NCBI GenBank assembly: GCA_963070105.1
Contig: OY718803.1
Coordinates: 9,963,823 to 10,027,822 of the forward strand
Source: Litomosoides sigmodontis
Lineage: Eukaryota; Nematoda; Chromadorea; Rhabditida; Onchocercidae
Length of the DNA stretch: 64,000 bases
Reading direction: 5' to 3'
Part shown: positions 38,060 through 55,251 of the stretch, in pieces
Position numbering within the stretch: the stretch's first letter is position 1
Layout of the letters: the number at the start of each line of letters is the position of its first letter
Made by a program: the position numbers and the translations under genes
The notes under the pieces: model-generated
The model's input: the letters and a program-made list of their open reading frames with translations, nothing else
Databases searched by the model: none
Told to the model about the DNA's origin: nothing

Positions 38060-39511
38060 CGTTAGAGTTGAATTAATTGAAAGCGATTTTTTTTTTGTTT
38101 TAATTTTTGTAAATTTACTTTTCTTCTCTAATATTTAGAGCGATCACATCTTCATACTTCCATAATTGTTAATTTGTAAATGTCAAGTGCCTCTTAATTA
38201 TTTTTGCTCGAAGGAAGTAATTAAAAAATAATTTTTAACAGAAATTGGAACTGAATGAGATCATACTTATTTGATAAATTTTCTACTGCACTATTTACTG
38301 TTCCAAAGGCGATCTAATTTAAATGATTTATTACATCCACCGAGGCGCAACCCTTTTGCTTTTGTTTTTAATTATTAATTTAATTCATAATTTTCCTGTC
38401 ATATGTGACATTTTAATTAAACGGAAAAAAGAGCAAGAATATGGGAAAAAGAAAACGATGAAAAATTGGGATAAATTGCTAAATTATTCTATAGTACAAA
38501 TGGAGTATATTTGTAGTGTTAAAAAAATTTGCAGTATAAACGCCAATTACTTACTGATAAATAATTAATTAATGATTTTGGATAATAAAAAGAATTTGAG
38601 CGTAATTTTTTTCACAAATATTTGTTTATTTAGTAAACTTCAACAAACAGTTTCAACACTATTTAGCACTGCCATATCGCACTCTCTCATAAGTGATAAT
38701 AGCCAAATTCTAATTTTATCATTAAAATTGAAATATTGAAGAATTTTTTACCGTTCATGGAAAATCAGCACAGACTGTTTGCAGCGCGAATGTTTGATTT
38801 TTTTTACATATTTTTTCCCGAAAACAACAAGAATTATCGATATTTAAAGATTTAATTACTTAAATGTAGCTGCTACTCGCTGCTAATCATAACATGCTAA
38901 TATCAAAATTCTTATCAAAATTATCAATTCACTTAATCACTTGGTAAGTACAGTTATGCATCAACTAATTTTACATTTTAGTATTCCTAAATGTACGAGT
39001 AGCTCGTTAAATTGAAGTGTGTTCAGTTGAAAATTATTAGTGAAAAAGGAAACAAATGGTAAGGAATTGAAATATGCAAAAAAAAAAATGTCGCAAATGA
39101 TATTATCCTATTGCATTCGTTGCGCATCGTTTACTAATTTTCTCTTATTTCGTAAAAATTACTTCGTAAATTTATTTGAAATTTTCCATTTAAAATTTCC
39201 TCATTCTTTTTGTTTCAATGGCTATCGATGGTTTTTTTTTTCTCTTGCACTTCCCAAACATTATCATTTGATTGAAGTTTTTCCTCTTGTCCTCTCGCAC
39301 TACCATAAACTCTTTTCGTTTTTTTTTTTTTTTTTAAAAAAATTCTCGTCGTACAGAGCATAGTTGCAGGAGGAGGAGGAAAAATTAACCTAACTTTTCC
39401 ATCTACACTTCTCCTATTGCAATGATTGAAATGCAAGAGGTGGAATGAAAGTTGAAACTGAAATTTTTATACGACATATTCAGTGTTAATTCACATTTCA
39501 CTATTTTTCAA
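38060..39511. other. Intergenic DNA before the lyase gene end
   Basis: AT-rich; short open frames at 38323-38568 and 39040-39363 show no domain or splice support. Confidence 0.45.
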
Positions 39512-42500
39512 TTATTGATCGATTAGTGAAATTTGAACGATTTGCTTTGGCTCAGTTTGGCCAACATAAACAACGCCATCGTCAGAGATTGCTAGGCAAT
39601 GTGCATTTTCAATTCCCTGAAAGTGTGAAAATTAACAATTGCATTCCTTTTTTTCTTTCATGGAAAATTTCTTGAGAAACAACTCTGTTCGATGTTTTGC
39701 TTTCTCCTTTTAATTAAATTTCAAATTTTATTACTTTTATAAATGTCTTCGCTTTCCCATTGTTCATATCCAACACAAACAATTGTGGCTCAATGCCTTC
39801 ACCATCTGATTCCGTAACACCGATTAGATAGTGCTCTGCAATATTAATTAATTCATTAAATTTTATTTGCACATCCCTATTATTAACATTACACGTTGCA
39901 GTGACAGAGCACTTAATATGTCACGTATTATAGTCACGTGTGCTTCATAATTCAAATAATACTGTGCGTGTACTTGCACATCACGTATCACGTATTGTGG
40001 TGCGTGCGCATGACATATCATCACACAGCACCATAATAAAACACTCAATACGTTACGGTTATTATAAAATATAACATTTAAAACTGCCGATAATTTTGTT
40101 TCGAAAATTTTCATAATTTTTCTTCCGAGCTTATAAAAAAATACTTTTTCAAACAAAAAACAAAAAATTACAGAGGGAGAGAGAGAGATGGAGGAGAAAA
40201 GAGAAACAATCAATCACTTTTTTCACGAATCGCATAAATTCGACCAACACTTTCCGCCTTCGTAATTAGCATTCCGGTTGGCAGTGCCCGTTGTTCACTT
40301 CCCATACCGGCACTAAAGCATTGGATCCGTTCATTTTCACGATCCGCTACGCAAATCAAATTTAAATCCTCAATTAGTGCTATGGAATGAGGTGTCGAGA
40401 ATTGGCTATCAATTGCTCTACCAAAACCTGAAGTAAATTAGTGCGATAAATGCAAATTTCAATTTATCCCTCACTTCTATGTACTTATTTTACTTATATG
40501 TCAAACTTATAACATGCATGAATGAATAGTTTAATTTGAAAATCGAGCAGTACTAATGCTTTAATTTGTTGCAAGCCAGTTAGTTATTAAGTTTCATCAA
40601 AAGAGCTGTGTTACTTGAGTAATTAACTTTTTAAGTAAAAAATGGCAACCACTTTACTTTAGTTGAAATAACCAAGCCTAAATTTAGTCATTTGAAAGGA
40701 TAAAAAGAAGGAAAATAAATGATTTTTCAATTCTCCAAAAGTGCTCTTTTTTTTTCTTTTTCCGTTTGCAAATATTTTTTTAAAAAAAAAGGCAAAAAAA
40801 ACTGGCTTTCTTACTTGAATATATCACTGAAACAAACAAAAAAAAAGAGAGGAAGAGAAAAGAAAGGAACATTTCATATTATTAAAATTCAAATTGAATT
40901 TTGCATTTAAATAATTTTGCTATCATCATTTTCTCCCACAGATTAAATGTGTAAACAAATAAGTTACGAATTACAATGTTGGAATTTGTCTGGCTGACAG
41001 GAAAAAAGGTATTGCGCGAGCTTTCGACGACAACTCTCCACCACAAGCAGTGGAAGTAATTTTGATAATTGTTAATTAATTGAGAAAAATAATTTAAAAT
41101 GTTTTTTTTTTAATTCCATATTTTTTCATCTCTGATTTGCTTGCTGTAGTGAGAAGAATGGAAATGCCACATGTCGTGGAAATTAAATGGGAAAAAAAAA
41201 AACTCCGTTCGTTCGGAAGATGTGCTTCAATTCTTTTCACAATGTTTGCTAAGCATCAATGAATGAAAAAGAAATTGACAGGATTAACTGGAACATAATG
41301 TACACATGTTGAGTTGAACATTTTCTAATTAAGTAATCTTTTTTTGTAATTCAAACAATTTTTTAAGTTAACTTCAAAAATTTCACGAAAAAAATAATCA
41401 AATTATTTTTAGCAACTCGATTTTACACCAAAATTAATTCATTTAGCAATTGTAACAGCTAATAACTTCACCTGACGCATAATCATTGATGTCATCAATT
41501 TCGGATTTGTCCTACGTAGCAAAATTCAAAACACAAAATAGGTAATTAATTGTGGTAATTCAGTTTAACTAATAATAATTAGCAAACCGTTGGAATGACG
41601 AAATTCTGCGAGAAATTTGCCACTTTGATCAAATTTTATGATTCTACTATTGCAGTAGCCATCGGACACAAAGAAATGACCGTTACGGCCAACCGCTGTA
41701 TCAGTGGGTTTACAAAAGTGTTTTTTATCCGAGCCTGGCTTCATACGTTCACCCAGCTTCATTAACAGTTTAAAATTCTTATCAAATTTGAATACCTAAA
41801 ATGCTCGTCTGATAATGGATAAATTATTAAACAGCAAAAAATCAAACTCCATATTTGGATATAACTTTTCAAATTTCGCCTCAAAATTAAGATCTATCAT
41901 TAAATTGTAACAGGAAATTAATCATTCAAACAATATAAGAGTAATAGTTTGCGCGAAAAAAAAATTAATTTCAAATTATAACTCCACCTGATGTAATCCA
42001 ACATCGGTCACCCAAATGTTATCATTGCTGTCCACGGTCAGTCCGTGTGGCATGAAAAAAATGCCTTTGCCGAACTCCCTCACAACTGCGCCAGTATTCG
42101 GGTCGATCACGTAAATAGTTGCGTTTTTTATTGGCCCAACACTTTCGTTGAACTTATTGTATTTATCGAATGACCTAAATTTTCATTATTTTATTTAAAA
42201 ATGCCAATGACAAAATGCCGCAATCTTATCATGAAAACACTAAATGACCGTGAATCTCACGTAAAAGTCCACAATCTCTTCAACATAAGCGATCTGTTAA
42301 TTCGTCTCATTTTCAATTTTCAAGATTTAATTGCAATTTGTGCGATTCACATTGCATCAATTAAGCTGGCAATCATTAGCACAGGAATTATCAATCAAAA
42401 TGATTAATCATTGTCTGTGCAAAGTATATTACAGTTCGTCATTTCACAAAGCATGACTGTAAGAAAATTTTTAATTAAAAAAAATTTCCTTAATCCTAAA

Positions 42501-44424
42501 ATTTCGGATCTCATTGCAATTTAGCTTACTAAAAACGTACTTTGCAAACAACATTACTTGCGTAAATTTAAATAAACTTCGATTCATAATGCTAAATTTG
42601 ATTAATTCGTTAATTTCATTTTTCCGTTTTTTTTAAAATTTTGTAAGACAGAATTTAATGAATGGGTACAGAGGTATATTTAAAATATTTTTTTGATAAT
42701 TTCAATCTAGAAAGGTTGGCAATATTACGATGTGCTAATTGCACTAAATGGAACAACGGAAATCAAATGCATTCAAAATTTTATCATAAAATGCATTTTG
42801 ATCTTTCAGTAAAAAGCACTTTCAAATGCTAATTTAGATGAACAGCTAAAAGACAAAGCTGCTTAATTAATGACGGACAAGTGAACAAAAATTTTCACAA
42901 ACACAATTACTTGTAATTTTTGCCAAAAATTTTTCCAAACTTAAAGATGCTCTAATCATTGAAAGATTAAAAATTGTTGTTTATAAGAAGAAGTCCTAAG
43001 TGATAGCTTAAAATTTTAGTATTTCCATGCTAGGAGGAAAACCAAAAAACATAAATATTTAACTAAAAGTTTAAAGATTTCGAAATAAATGGAAATTTAT
43101 CGATTAAATCGCAAGAAAAAGACATCTAAAATGATGGGCCTTCTACTGCATTTATTAGGTTAATTTAAATTGCATTTTAGTAGCTAATACAGCTGCACCA
43201 TTACTTCTGTAGCAATAAATTTTACAGCAAACCTCAACAGGTATAGTAATGAAGAAATTAAAGAGATATGGAGGGAGAGAGAAAAAAAGTGAAAATTTCA
43301 TGTCCACAAATTTCTACTGATTTAGTCAATTGATTAAAACTGAAATATAAATTTCACTCTTCGAGCACGATAAGAGGATAATCTCATCATCACCATTAGG
43401 CCTTATCAGTACAATGATAACTCTTATCATTCTCCTCTCAGAAATGAATGTGTTAATGTTCACTAAACAGCTTTTATAACAATTAGGTGAAGAGGAAATG
43501 TGAATTCATCAAGCAGAAGAAATTTAAATTCAACTCAAATAGAAATGCTTCTCCTACCATTGATTCCATACTCGTTCCGCTCTATGAAAAGCTAACAGAT
43601 ATCCTTGCGAATTAATTCCAAGTCCTGTCACTTGCCCAATTGATTTTGAGATCGGTAAAATATAAGCCTAAATTTTTTCATGAATATTTCAAGAGAATTA
43701 ACAAATTAAAATCAATATATTACATTGGAAAATTTTGCAAAAAAAAAAGAAAAACACGGTGATAATCCTACGACAAAGGAAATACATTCAATTAAAAATT
43801 GTCAAAATTTAAACAAGCCTTAAAAAGAAAACAAAATCACACAAATAATTTCAATCAGAAAAAAAGACAGTCAATAAATGGCTAGCATTTATGCAAAATT
43901 AATTGCGCATCGAGTAAGATTTGTGAAAAAATTGGCAAAAAAGAAAAACAACAACTGCAACAACAAAATTTGCAAGGAAGAAGGAAAAGAACTGAATTAA
44001 ATGTGTGAAAGTTTTCTGAAAGTTTAAAAGAAAGAAAGGAAATCATCGTCAGTGAAAACAGTGGGAAAATTTTTAAAATTATAATTAATTAGGACGAGTT
44101 AAAATTCATTCTCATTACCACTATTAACTGGCTAATAGAAACCTTATCATTTCTGCTCTCGAAATCTTCATGGAATTGAAGTGATGGGGCGATAATTGAA
44201 TTACCATAATCCTCCATCAGAAAGTTACCACCATCCGCATCCGTAGCATCATCCTTCTCACCTGTGGCCACTCCACTTTCCCCATAAATATTCTTAAAGT
44301 TGTAATAATCAACGTCCGCTTGTTGCGCAGCCACATCGATGGTCAGTTGCACGGTCAGCAGCAGTAGTAGGAAGTAGCCGTTATGCCAGTGGCAATTTCG
44401 CTTTCTTAGCACTGTCGCAATCAT
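39512..44424 (-). CDS. pgal-1: Peptidyl-alpha-hydroxyglycine alpha-amidating lyase (PAL)
   Basis: Seven exons join in frame to 400 aa: 44424-44143, 43667-43558, 42174-41988, 41795-41588, 40427-40218, 39835-39735, 39616-39512. PAL splits the hydroxyglycine end of a peptide into the amidated peptide and glyoxylate, the last step of neuropeptide amidation in the secretory pathway. A signal peptide (about residues 1-33) and an acidic spacer come first, then a six-bladed propeller: GQVTGLGIN, FHRAERVW (substrate-binding Arg), MPHGLTVD and WVTDVGLHQ (zinc His), CKPTD, SDGYCNSRI (catalytic Tyr and paired Cys), STPHSIAL (zinc His), ADRENERIQCF, and AHCLAIS near the end. All expected residues seem present, so the enzyme should work. 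It stands alone, without a PHM domain, as in nematodes and insects. A 40-base exon-like piece at 41513-41474 fits no phase and was left out. Confidence 0.93.
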
Positions 44425-47400
44425 AGTTAGTTCACAGCGAAGCGAATAGTTTAATTTGTTTTGTTGTTGTCGCCTTGTTGTTGTTGTCGTTGCTTTTTTG
44501 TGTGCGTGCGTGTTTTTTTGCGAAAATAATTTTTCAAAAAGGAGGCGGTGAGTTAGCGAGCCTCTAAGGCTTGTTTCACACGAAATGATTTTGTGTTGTT
44601 GGAGGGGAGGGGAGGGGAGGGGTGGGGCGAGGAGGTAGGCGCAAAGGATCGATTAGTGGAAATCAATTTACTTGGCCACACAATATGCTTGTTATCATTA
44701 AGCAAACTGCTACCACACATTGACGTCATCAAACTTCCATATAAGCGCACTCTCTCTCATTCCTCTTTCCCTCTCCTAGTCTAATCATAAAGGGATAAGG
44801 GGATGGTGAGAAATGCTCAGTGACCTACAACTCACCGTGAGGAGCCTGGATAACTCTCACAAGCCTAGGTAATGTGAAAGGCTAACTCTACCTAGGGGCA
44901 GTTAGCATTACGCGTAGTAAAGGTGTGCTTAGCCTCATTGTTGGCATTAATTCTTGAAGTAAAGTAAAAAAAAAAAGTAGCCAACGATGAATCATTGCCA
45001 TATGTTATTTATCGATGATTAAATCTTTTCTCAAACAATTTTCGAAAATGTAGCATTTTAATTAATTTCCAGCAACTCATTGCCACTCTATTATTTTCTC
45101 CATCCATGCAATTAGCAACATTTCCACAACTTATGTCATAACGATGAGGGTTTAAATGACAAAGATAAGTGAATTTTAACTTCAGATCAGACAGAAATTA
45201 GCAATCAATCAATCGGTCAATCACAGCTCTAATTAGCAAATTAACTCGTAGAAAATGCTACTACGACCATCACAGTAATTTATAAATGCTCCAGCAATTT
45301 ATTTAGGAACAAATTGCACGATCATCGATGTATGCTAAATTAATAGAAAACATTTTTGAGTTCGGTGAAGAAGAAAAATATTTCAGTAATTGCGAAATTT
45401 TCAATTAAATTTGGAACTATACTTACTTTAAAGTAACAGTCACAAAATGAGTAACTCACTCATTGAATGAATTCAAAAATGTTTTACTAATTTTTTGGCA
45501 GATAATTTGCATGAACTAATAATGGTCAGGTAAATGGCACTAAATGGTTGATTACTTCTTTTCTTGCGCTCCCCGAATCTCCACTTGCAATCAATCGTTT
45601 CTGCTTAACAAGTTTAATTTTTCATTAATCGATTTCAGTCAGATTCTTATCTCTTTCAGAGTCACAAAAGATTTTCACAATCTCTTCAACTTCCAACCTT
45701 CTCACTTCTTCGTCATCTCTGCATCATTTGAAATTAAATATCTTTTGCTCTATTGATAGCATACAAGCATAAGTAAGACCCAATCGTAATTCAAGCAGTA
45801 AGTGCAACGATGACATCATTAAAATGTAAAATGTCAATTTCAAGTTCATCGACAAGCAAATATTTGAAGGGGAAAAGAGTCCATCTCTTCTATTTCTTTT
45901 AATTCAATAATATTAGAAGGAAAGATGAGAAAAAAAATTTTCTTTATTTCAACTTTGAGCTCAACCCGACTTTACGAGAATCACAACTGACTAAATTAAT
46001 TTGAATTTATCATTGTTCGCAATTCAACCTTTCACATTATATTTTACGGCCTACAAAATACTTCGTACCAAAATATCGCTTCTTTCCAAAACGCTAATTT
46101 ATTAGCCGAAAAAAATCATTTTTTTGCGCCATTTCTACTGGACATTAAGAGCACGATTTTCGAACTTTATTGCTCACTTACTTTCAGAATTATGCCATCC
46201 GTCCATGAATTATCATTTATTATCATCATTATTATCACTATAATTCTCATTCATCTGTGGTAATTTCAATCACAACACTATGCTCCTATAAGCTATCATT
46301 GATTTCTTGCAACTACTTTATAAAAGCTACTTGATGTTTATTAAATAAGAGCTCCAACAAATACATAAAACTTTTTAACCAAATAACAATTATTAGACTA
46401 AGTTATTGAATTAAATTGTTGCAATGGTATATTATTTCATGTAAGGTGCACTTCAATCAACTTAACATTAATGATACAACTTAAAATTAGCCTAATTGTT
46501 ATCGGATTTCTCAATCTCAAAGAATACATTATCTCTGGAATTGAAATTAAATTTTTCCTCCTCTTTGCATTTCAATTCTAATTTACGACTCATTGCACTC
46601 CTCCAACACACACTTATACTCTTTAGCCATAAGAAAAAGCAATAAAAATAGTTGTTAAAGCGGTAACCGTGGGTTGAAAGGACAGTTTTAACGGGACACT
46701 GAGCGGGCCACAAGTTAGCTGTAAAATGAAGTTCCTTGATCGCAGTAGATGACTAATCATCATCACTTTGATGTCATTTTTCTCTTTGTTGCTCTTCGGT
46801 CATTGTGCTTTTTGTTTTCGTCGTCGCTGTTCCTCATTGACACTGAAATAGCATAGTGTAAGTTAATGTTCACATAATTCGATAAAGTAATATCTGAGGG
46901 AATTCGATCGAATTAATCATTCGTTACCAATCGGTTAGCAAATTGGAAGATTTAAGATATCAGTCGATCACATTAGCTTTCTATCTTTTAGCCTGTGGTG
47001 CCCATCGAACTACACTTACAAATTGCTAGTTGTTTTAGAAGTGGTGTTAGCATAAGATAGGAATGATATTGCATTATTTCACATGCTTTTTCCTCCCTCC
47101 GTCCAGCAAGTTTTGCTAATTTAGGTGATGTAATTTCGTGCAACTACAATTGCTAAAATTATTTGAATTTAGGTACTGAGATGTTTAATTAATGTGTATT
47201 TTGAATATTTGCCATGCCACTAATTAGCTGTTTAGTCTTCCAGATTATTCTTAAGATTAATGGAGAAAGCTATTGGAGGAACTTCGATTGAATTTACTGA
47301 CTTAAGGATTCGACAAGAGGAGAGAAAGATACAGTGGTTTGTGTGATTGGAAACTTCAGACTACGAGTACAGAATTTTGCTATATCAATTTAAGTAATAT

Positions 47401-47700
47401 CTTTGATTGATCAGCTTGAGACGGGATTTATGAGGTATTGTATCGGTTACCTTTATTTTACTTTACTGTTGATTACTTATTTTGCTTCGATAGCATTATT
47501 ACTTGCTCGTCTATTAACATTTTTAACTTCCACTTTTAAAAATAACTTTAATAGTTTTCATATTCAATGTGGAAAGCGAAAAATAAACTGACTTATGCGA
47601 CTAAAACTATATATTAAGTAAACAATAAGAAACTGTTTCCATTGAAATCCACTTCAGAATTCCCGTTCCTTTTGTATTTCACGAGACCTTTTAGTATCAT
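44425..47700. other. Intergenic DNA upstream of the lyase gene
   Basis: The first 500 bases, a likely promoter region for the lyase, are GC-richer and hold a g-rich run (gggaggggaggggagggg near 44601) and a GTTGTTGTC tract at 44460-44492. The rest is AT-rich with tca/att simple sequence near 46205-46230. No gene recognised. Confidence 0.45.
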
Positions 47701-47712
47701 CTTAATTTTAAA

Positions 47713-47764
47713 AGTAAATGACGCTGTTCACTAAGCGATCATTTAGTGAACAGCGTCATTTACT
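47713..47764. repeat. Perfect 22-bp hairpin
   Basis: agtaaatgacgctgttcact plus aa at 47713-47734 is exactly complementary to 47743-47764, with an eight-base loop (gcgatcat). It is about 750 bases upstream of the Arp3 start codon. Confidence 0.92.
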
Positions 47765-47982
47765 CGCATTTTTATTATCAGTCCACGGAATTTCTGCGGA
47801 TGTCTATTTTAATTTCCATTGTCAGTTAGCTCATCGCGTTGTAACGACGCAACACTGTTTGTTTATTTATTATTCTCACTTTCTTTGGCTTGGAAGTGGT
47901 CTTGTATGAGTGATCATAATTTCGGATATATTTTACATTATCCTTATTTTTTCTCACTTTCTTATTTAAGTTACACTTATAA

Positions 47983-48040
47983 CAGTATACCAGTGGTGTT
48001 GTATCGACTGATTTCAAAAAGATGTATATTACGCATGGTA
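47983..48040 (+). repeat. Duplicate of the Arp3 5' leader
   Basis: From cagtataccagtggtg to tgtatatt and the following acgcatggt this stretch resembles 48453-48511, which ends just before the Arp3 ATG. Upstream copy lies 470 bases away in the same orientation and contains its own ATG (48034). Confidence 0.8.
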
Positions 48041-48519
48041 TTAGGAACCTCTATTTTTATAAATGCTTGTAGGCTAGCAAACATCAGTATTTATCTATGT
48101 TTCCATTGGTAATTTTCTCTGCCATAAATACTATCACTTCGAAAAATCACAAATAAGGATTTTAAAATCGTGATGAGGTTTTTCTCTTTTTAGAATCTTT
48201 GTCTAACATTTGAGATGATATTTACAAGATGAAATTAAGGGGAAAATCGCAATAAAAATATCTAAATTTAGCGTGTAAAAATTTAAGACTTAGAAGTTTT
48301 GCCTTTATTAGATTAAATAAGTTTGAAATGGGTATTTCCTGTTTTAACAATAGTTTTAGACTAAGTTATGTTGTTTGAATACGTCAACTTAAATTTTTAT
48401 TTAAATACAAAAAGTACAAATTTACGTTTTAGGGAAGTTCAGTATCATTTCTCAGTATACCAGTGGTGATATATCAGTTGATTTCAAAAAGAGGTGTATA
48501 TTCCACGTGGTTTTCGGAA

Positions 48520-51998
<3,479 letters not shown>

Positions 51999-54090
51999 GT
52001 TTTTGGTATGAAGTAAGAACTAGTCGCGCAGTATTTGCTGCACCCATATATTCAATTTTTTATTTTGACCAAATTGTGATATGAAGTCTGCAATTATCAA
52101 GTTTTATTTGTTCACTTTTAAGAGTGGGAACGAGTAATTGAATAATTTATGTAGAGATTTTCTTGGAATAGGGCATTTTCTGATTCCTTGTTAAAATAAC
52201 TTAGTCTAAGTTTTGCAAGAAGCTCATGTCAAAGACAATAGTTGTTGATTGTATTTTCAGTATTACGGGATTCTTAATATTATAATTAATAAAACATGCT
52301 ATATTTTGTTATATTCGTTCTCCTTACATGTCGATGTGATTGTATGATTTATTCGGGTTTAATCATTATTTTTGTTACACCCGATCGGACCATTATCGCT
52401 GTAATGTGCTTATCCAAGCATTTTTTTTTTGATTTTCTCCACTATTTATTTTTTTTTATATTTATTACGAATTTCTTTCAACCGTTATGTGTCTGAGCCA
52501 AAACAACATCATGATTTTTATCATCTAATTTCGAATCAAATTCATATTCTTATGTTGAACATTTTTCAAGATAAAAAAACTTCGTTTTTAATATCTTTTA
52601 ATCATATTTCATTTAAGTATTTCCATGATGTAATTTCCTGGAAATACTTTGTCTTAGTTTATTCTTGAACATCCGTGTGAACGAGAATGCATTTGCATTC
52701 AGGACAAACGTCACCTGGGATGGAGGGAGTTCAATTTTTCAGTATTCGAATTCTCATGCGATTAATTAAAGAATTGAGAGATTTTTTGGATTCTGTTCTT
52801 ATTCTTGAAGTGCATAATCGTTTTCCTTCCTCCATGCTACTAATATCACTCGTCACATGTAACAGTAGCCATTCCATCATTATTGTTGTCGTTGTATTAT
52901 TACCATTATATATTTAGTTAATTTTTGTGGCTTTGGAGCTTAAATTTTTTTAAGACTAAAATATTGCCTTTTTACTTTTTCTACGCATATAATGGTTGGC
53001 TAATTAGTAAGTTTAATGTTTGGACACAGACATTAATTAAGCAATACACTGCATTTGTGCAATTGAAGAATATCATAGGGGACATGATGGTCGGTAGCTA
53101 TACGCTTCCGATATATGTAGGCTATTAATTACTTTGACTACTAACCTAATAGCATGGAGATTTTTTTTGATGTTAAAAGGAATGGTATCAATGTGTGCTA
53201 CAATGTTTCTTTTAATTAAGTGTGTGTCATTAAATGTCTGGATAGTTATTAGTAGTGATTAGCTGTTAAATGATGATTTATGTGGCTTTAGCAATGAATT
53301 AGACTAATTAATGAGAAGAAATGTTTCATGTGCATTAGCAATAGTACGATTCGAAATTGCTTAGTAATTTCCTTTCGTTTCTTTTTTGATCAAAATTTTG
53401 ACATGTTTTTTTCTTTGTTATTTTAAAAATTGCCTATGAAGATTTTTTTTTCAAATTTTTACTAAAATTATATAAATGAATGGCTCAAATATTTATGTAT
53501 GTTATCGTTACATTTTTGTTCAGCCTTTTTTTCTCTCAACTGTTATGTTTTGCAATTATTGAAATAAATGTTATTTCAAGAAAAAATCTTGTAACCAATT
53601 TCGGCAAATACCGCGATTTTTTTGTTAAAATTCCACACAAAATCCATTTTTAAATTTAATAAGATTAAATTTCTCCATGATTTCCCAGCATACCAGTTTA
53701 ATTTAGCCAATTTTAATAGTGTGAAGCATATTTTCATTAGCACTATGGCTATTTTCATGGTGTAAAGAATGTTCATTATGAGCGATAGGGCTTAGGTTTC
53801 AGAAAAATGAAATCATCGTTGTTTTGTGTAAGTTTAGGTTATCAGTGAAGTGTAGCAAATTTTCATCCATTGTCGTGAAAGAATTCAAGTGCGTTGGAAA
53901 GTCCTGTTAAATTTATTTCACTGCCATTTTTACTGTTAGAATTTAAAAATACGATTTCTAATTGTCATGTATGGAATCTTTTCATCTGCTTAAAATAGAA
54001 GTTAGACATTCTAGGCTTTCAGCTTCTTTGGTCATTAATTTTTGAACATAACTCTGGTGTCATCGTTTCGGAAAGCTGTCTGTAACCGTA
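51999..54090. other. Arp3 3' flank and spacer before dynactin p25
   Basis: Holds the presumed Arp3 3' UTR, the dispersed repeat at 52327-52530 and AT-rich sequence. Frames at 52429-52668 and 52687-52917 are AT-driven and not called. Confidence 0.45.
52327..52530. repeat. Dispersed repeat, copy beyond Arp3
   Basis: Same orientation as and clearly similar to 36201-36404; shared words include tatgatttattcgg, ttacgaatttctttcaaccg and catcatgatttttatc. It begins about 330 bases after the Arp3 stop codon. Confidence 0.88.
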
Positions 54091-55251
54091 ATGGATTTAC
54101 AAACAGTTTATTACGATAAATCGGAATATGTGGAAACAGCTACCGGCAACAAAGTGAATCGAAAATCAAGACTATTCGGTAGTCAAAATATTGTACTGAA
54201 CGGGAAAGTAAGTTGCGAAAGCGTTTTCATGTGAATAATTGTGAGGCTAATGATTGATATTGACTTCTTTATAAATGCTATATCTAATAATATTTATTAG
54301 ATGTCAAGTTTAATTTGGATTCGTTAGGAATATTGTTACGATATCAAGCTAATATTACAGTGATTGCTATAATGAGCTGGTATTTTTAATTATATTTAGT
54401 AAAAAATAATGAAAGTGTAAGAAATTCTTCTGGTGCAATAATCTGTTGAAATTTTTACGTCCTAATTAATTTAGATTTTTCCTTTGCTTCATTTTAGTCA
54501 ACATTGATGAAAGATTGTATTTTACGTGGTGATATGCATAATATTCGAACGGGTAGATATTGCGTTGTTGGTGAGCGTACCGTCATTCGACCATCCTATA
54601 AACGTTTCAGTAAGGGATTGACATTCTTCCCTGTGCATATTGGTGATCATGTATTTATTGGAAATGTAAGTTTCGTGCTATCTATCACTACTTCTTTCTT
54701 TTAATTTCATGTTAAGATGTGGATTTTTAAGATAATCTAACTGTCATTGATTGATTATTATAGGGTATGATTGGAATTTTTAAATCCTTTCAATTTATTT
54801 TTTTAAGGATTGTATAGTAATGGCTGCGGAAATTGGAGCTTTTGTTCATATTGGTGATAATGTAGTGATTGGTCGTAGTGTAATAATTAAAAGCTGTGTG
54901 CAAGTGTTACCAAATACAGTAGTGCCACATGATGCTGTTATTCCACCTTTCTCTATTGTAGGAGGTAATCCAGGTATGTTACTTTGTTATTCATTTTTTT
55001 TAGTAGTTTTTTTCATATATTATATAATGAAGGAATTTTTAATTTTTTTTAGAATTCGAATAATTCGTAAAAAATTCGACAATTTCTTATAGAAATATTA
55101 CTGAAGGTTGTTGTTGCCTTATGGTACTCACTTTTCAGGTACCATTATTGGGCATCTACCAGAATCAATGCAAGAATTAATGACACAAGCAACGCGCAGT
55201 TTTTACGATAATTTTGTGCCGACCACAAAAAATTCCTCAATTGTCGCATAG
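54091..55251 (+). CDS. dnc-5: Dynactin subunit 5 (p25)
   Basis: Four exons, 54091-54207, 54498-54665, 54808-54973 and 55139-55251, join in frame to 187 aa, close to the 182 aa typical of the family. p25 belongs to the pointed-end complex of dynactin, the cofactor of cytoplasmic dynein, and helps bind membrane cargo. The protein has the left-handed beta-helix of hexapeptide repeats: [23 protein letters not shown], then [28 protein letters not shown] and [26 protein letters not shown], with a helical end ([19 protein letters not shown]). The first residues [22 protein letters not shown] match the p25 N terminus. It follows Arp3 by 2.1 kb on the same strand; both are cytoskeletal but no operon is evident at this spacing. 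Confidence 0.95.

Noticed and set aside
44780..44930. Possible tRNA or other structured RNA in a GC-richer patch
   Set aside because: Complementary words (cctaggta/tacctagg) exist, but no cloverleaf with a T-loop GGTTCGAATC-like motif could be formed.
54504..54704. Separate small genes at the dynactin exons
   Set aside because: These open stretches are exons 2 and 3 of dynactin p25 running into their introns.
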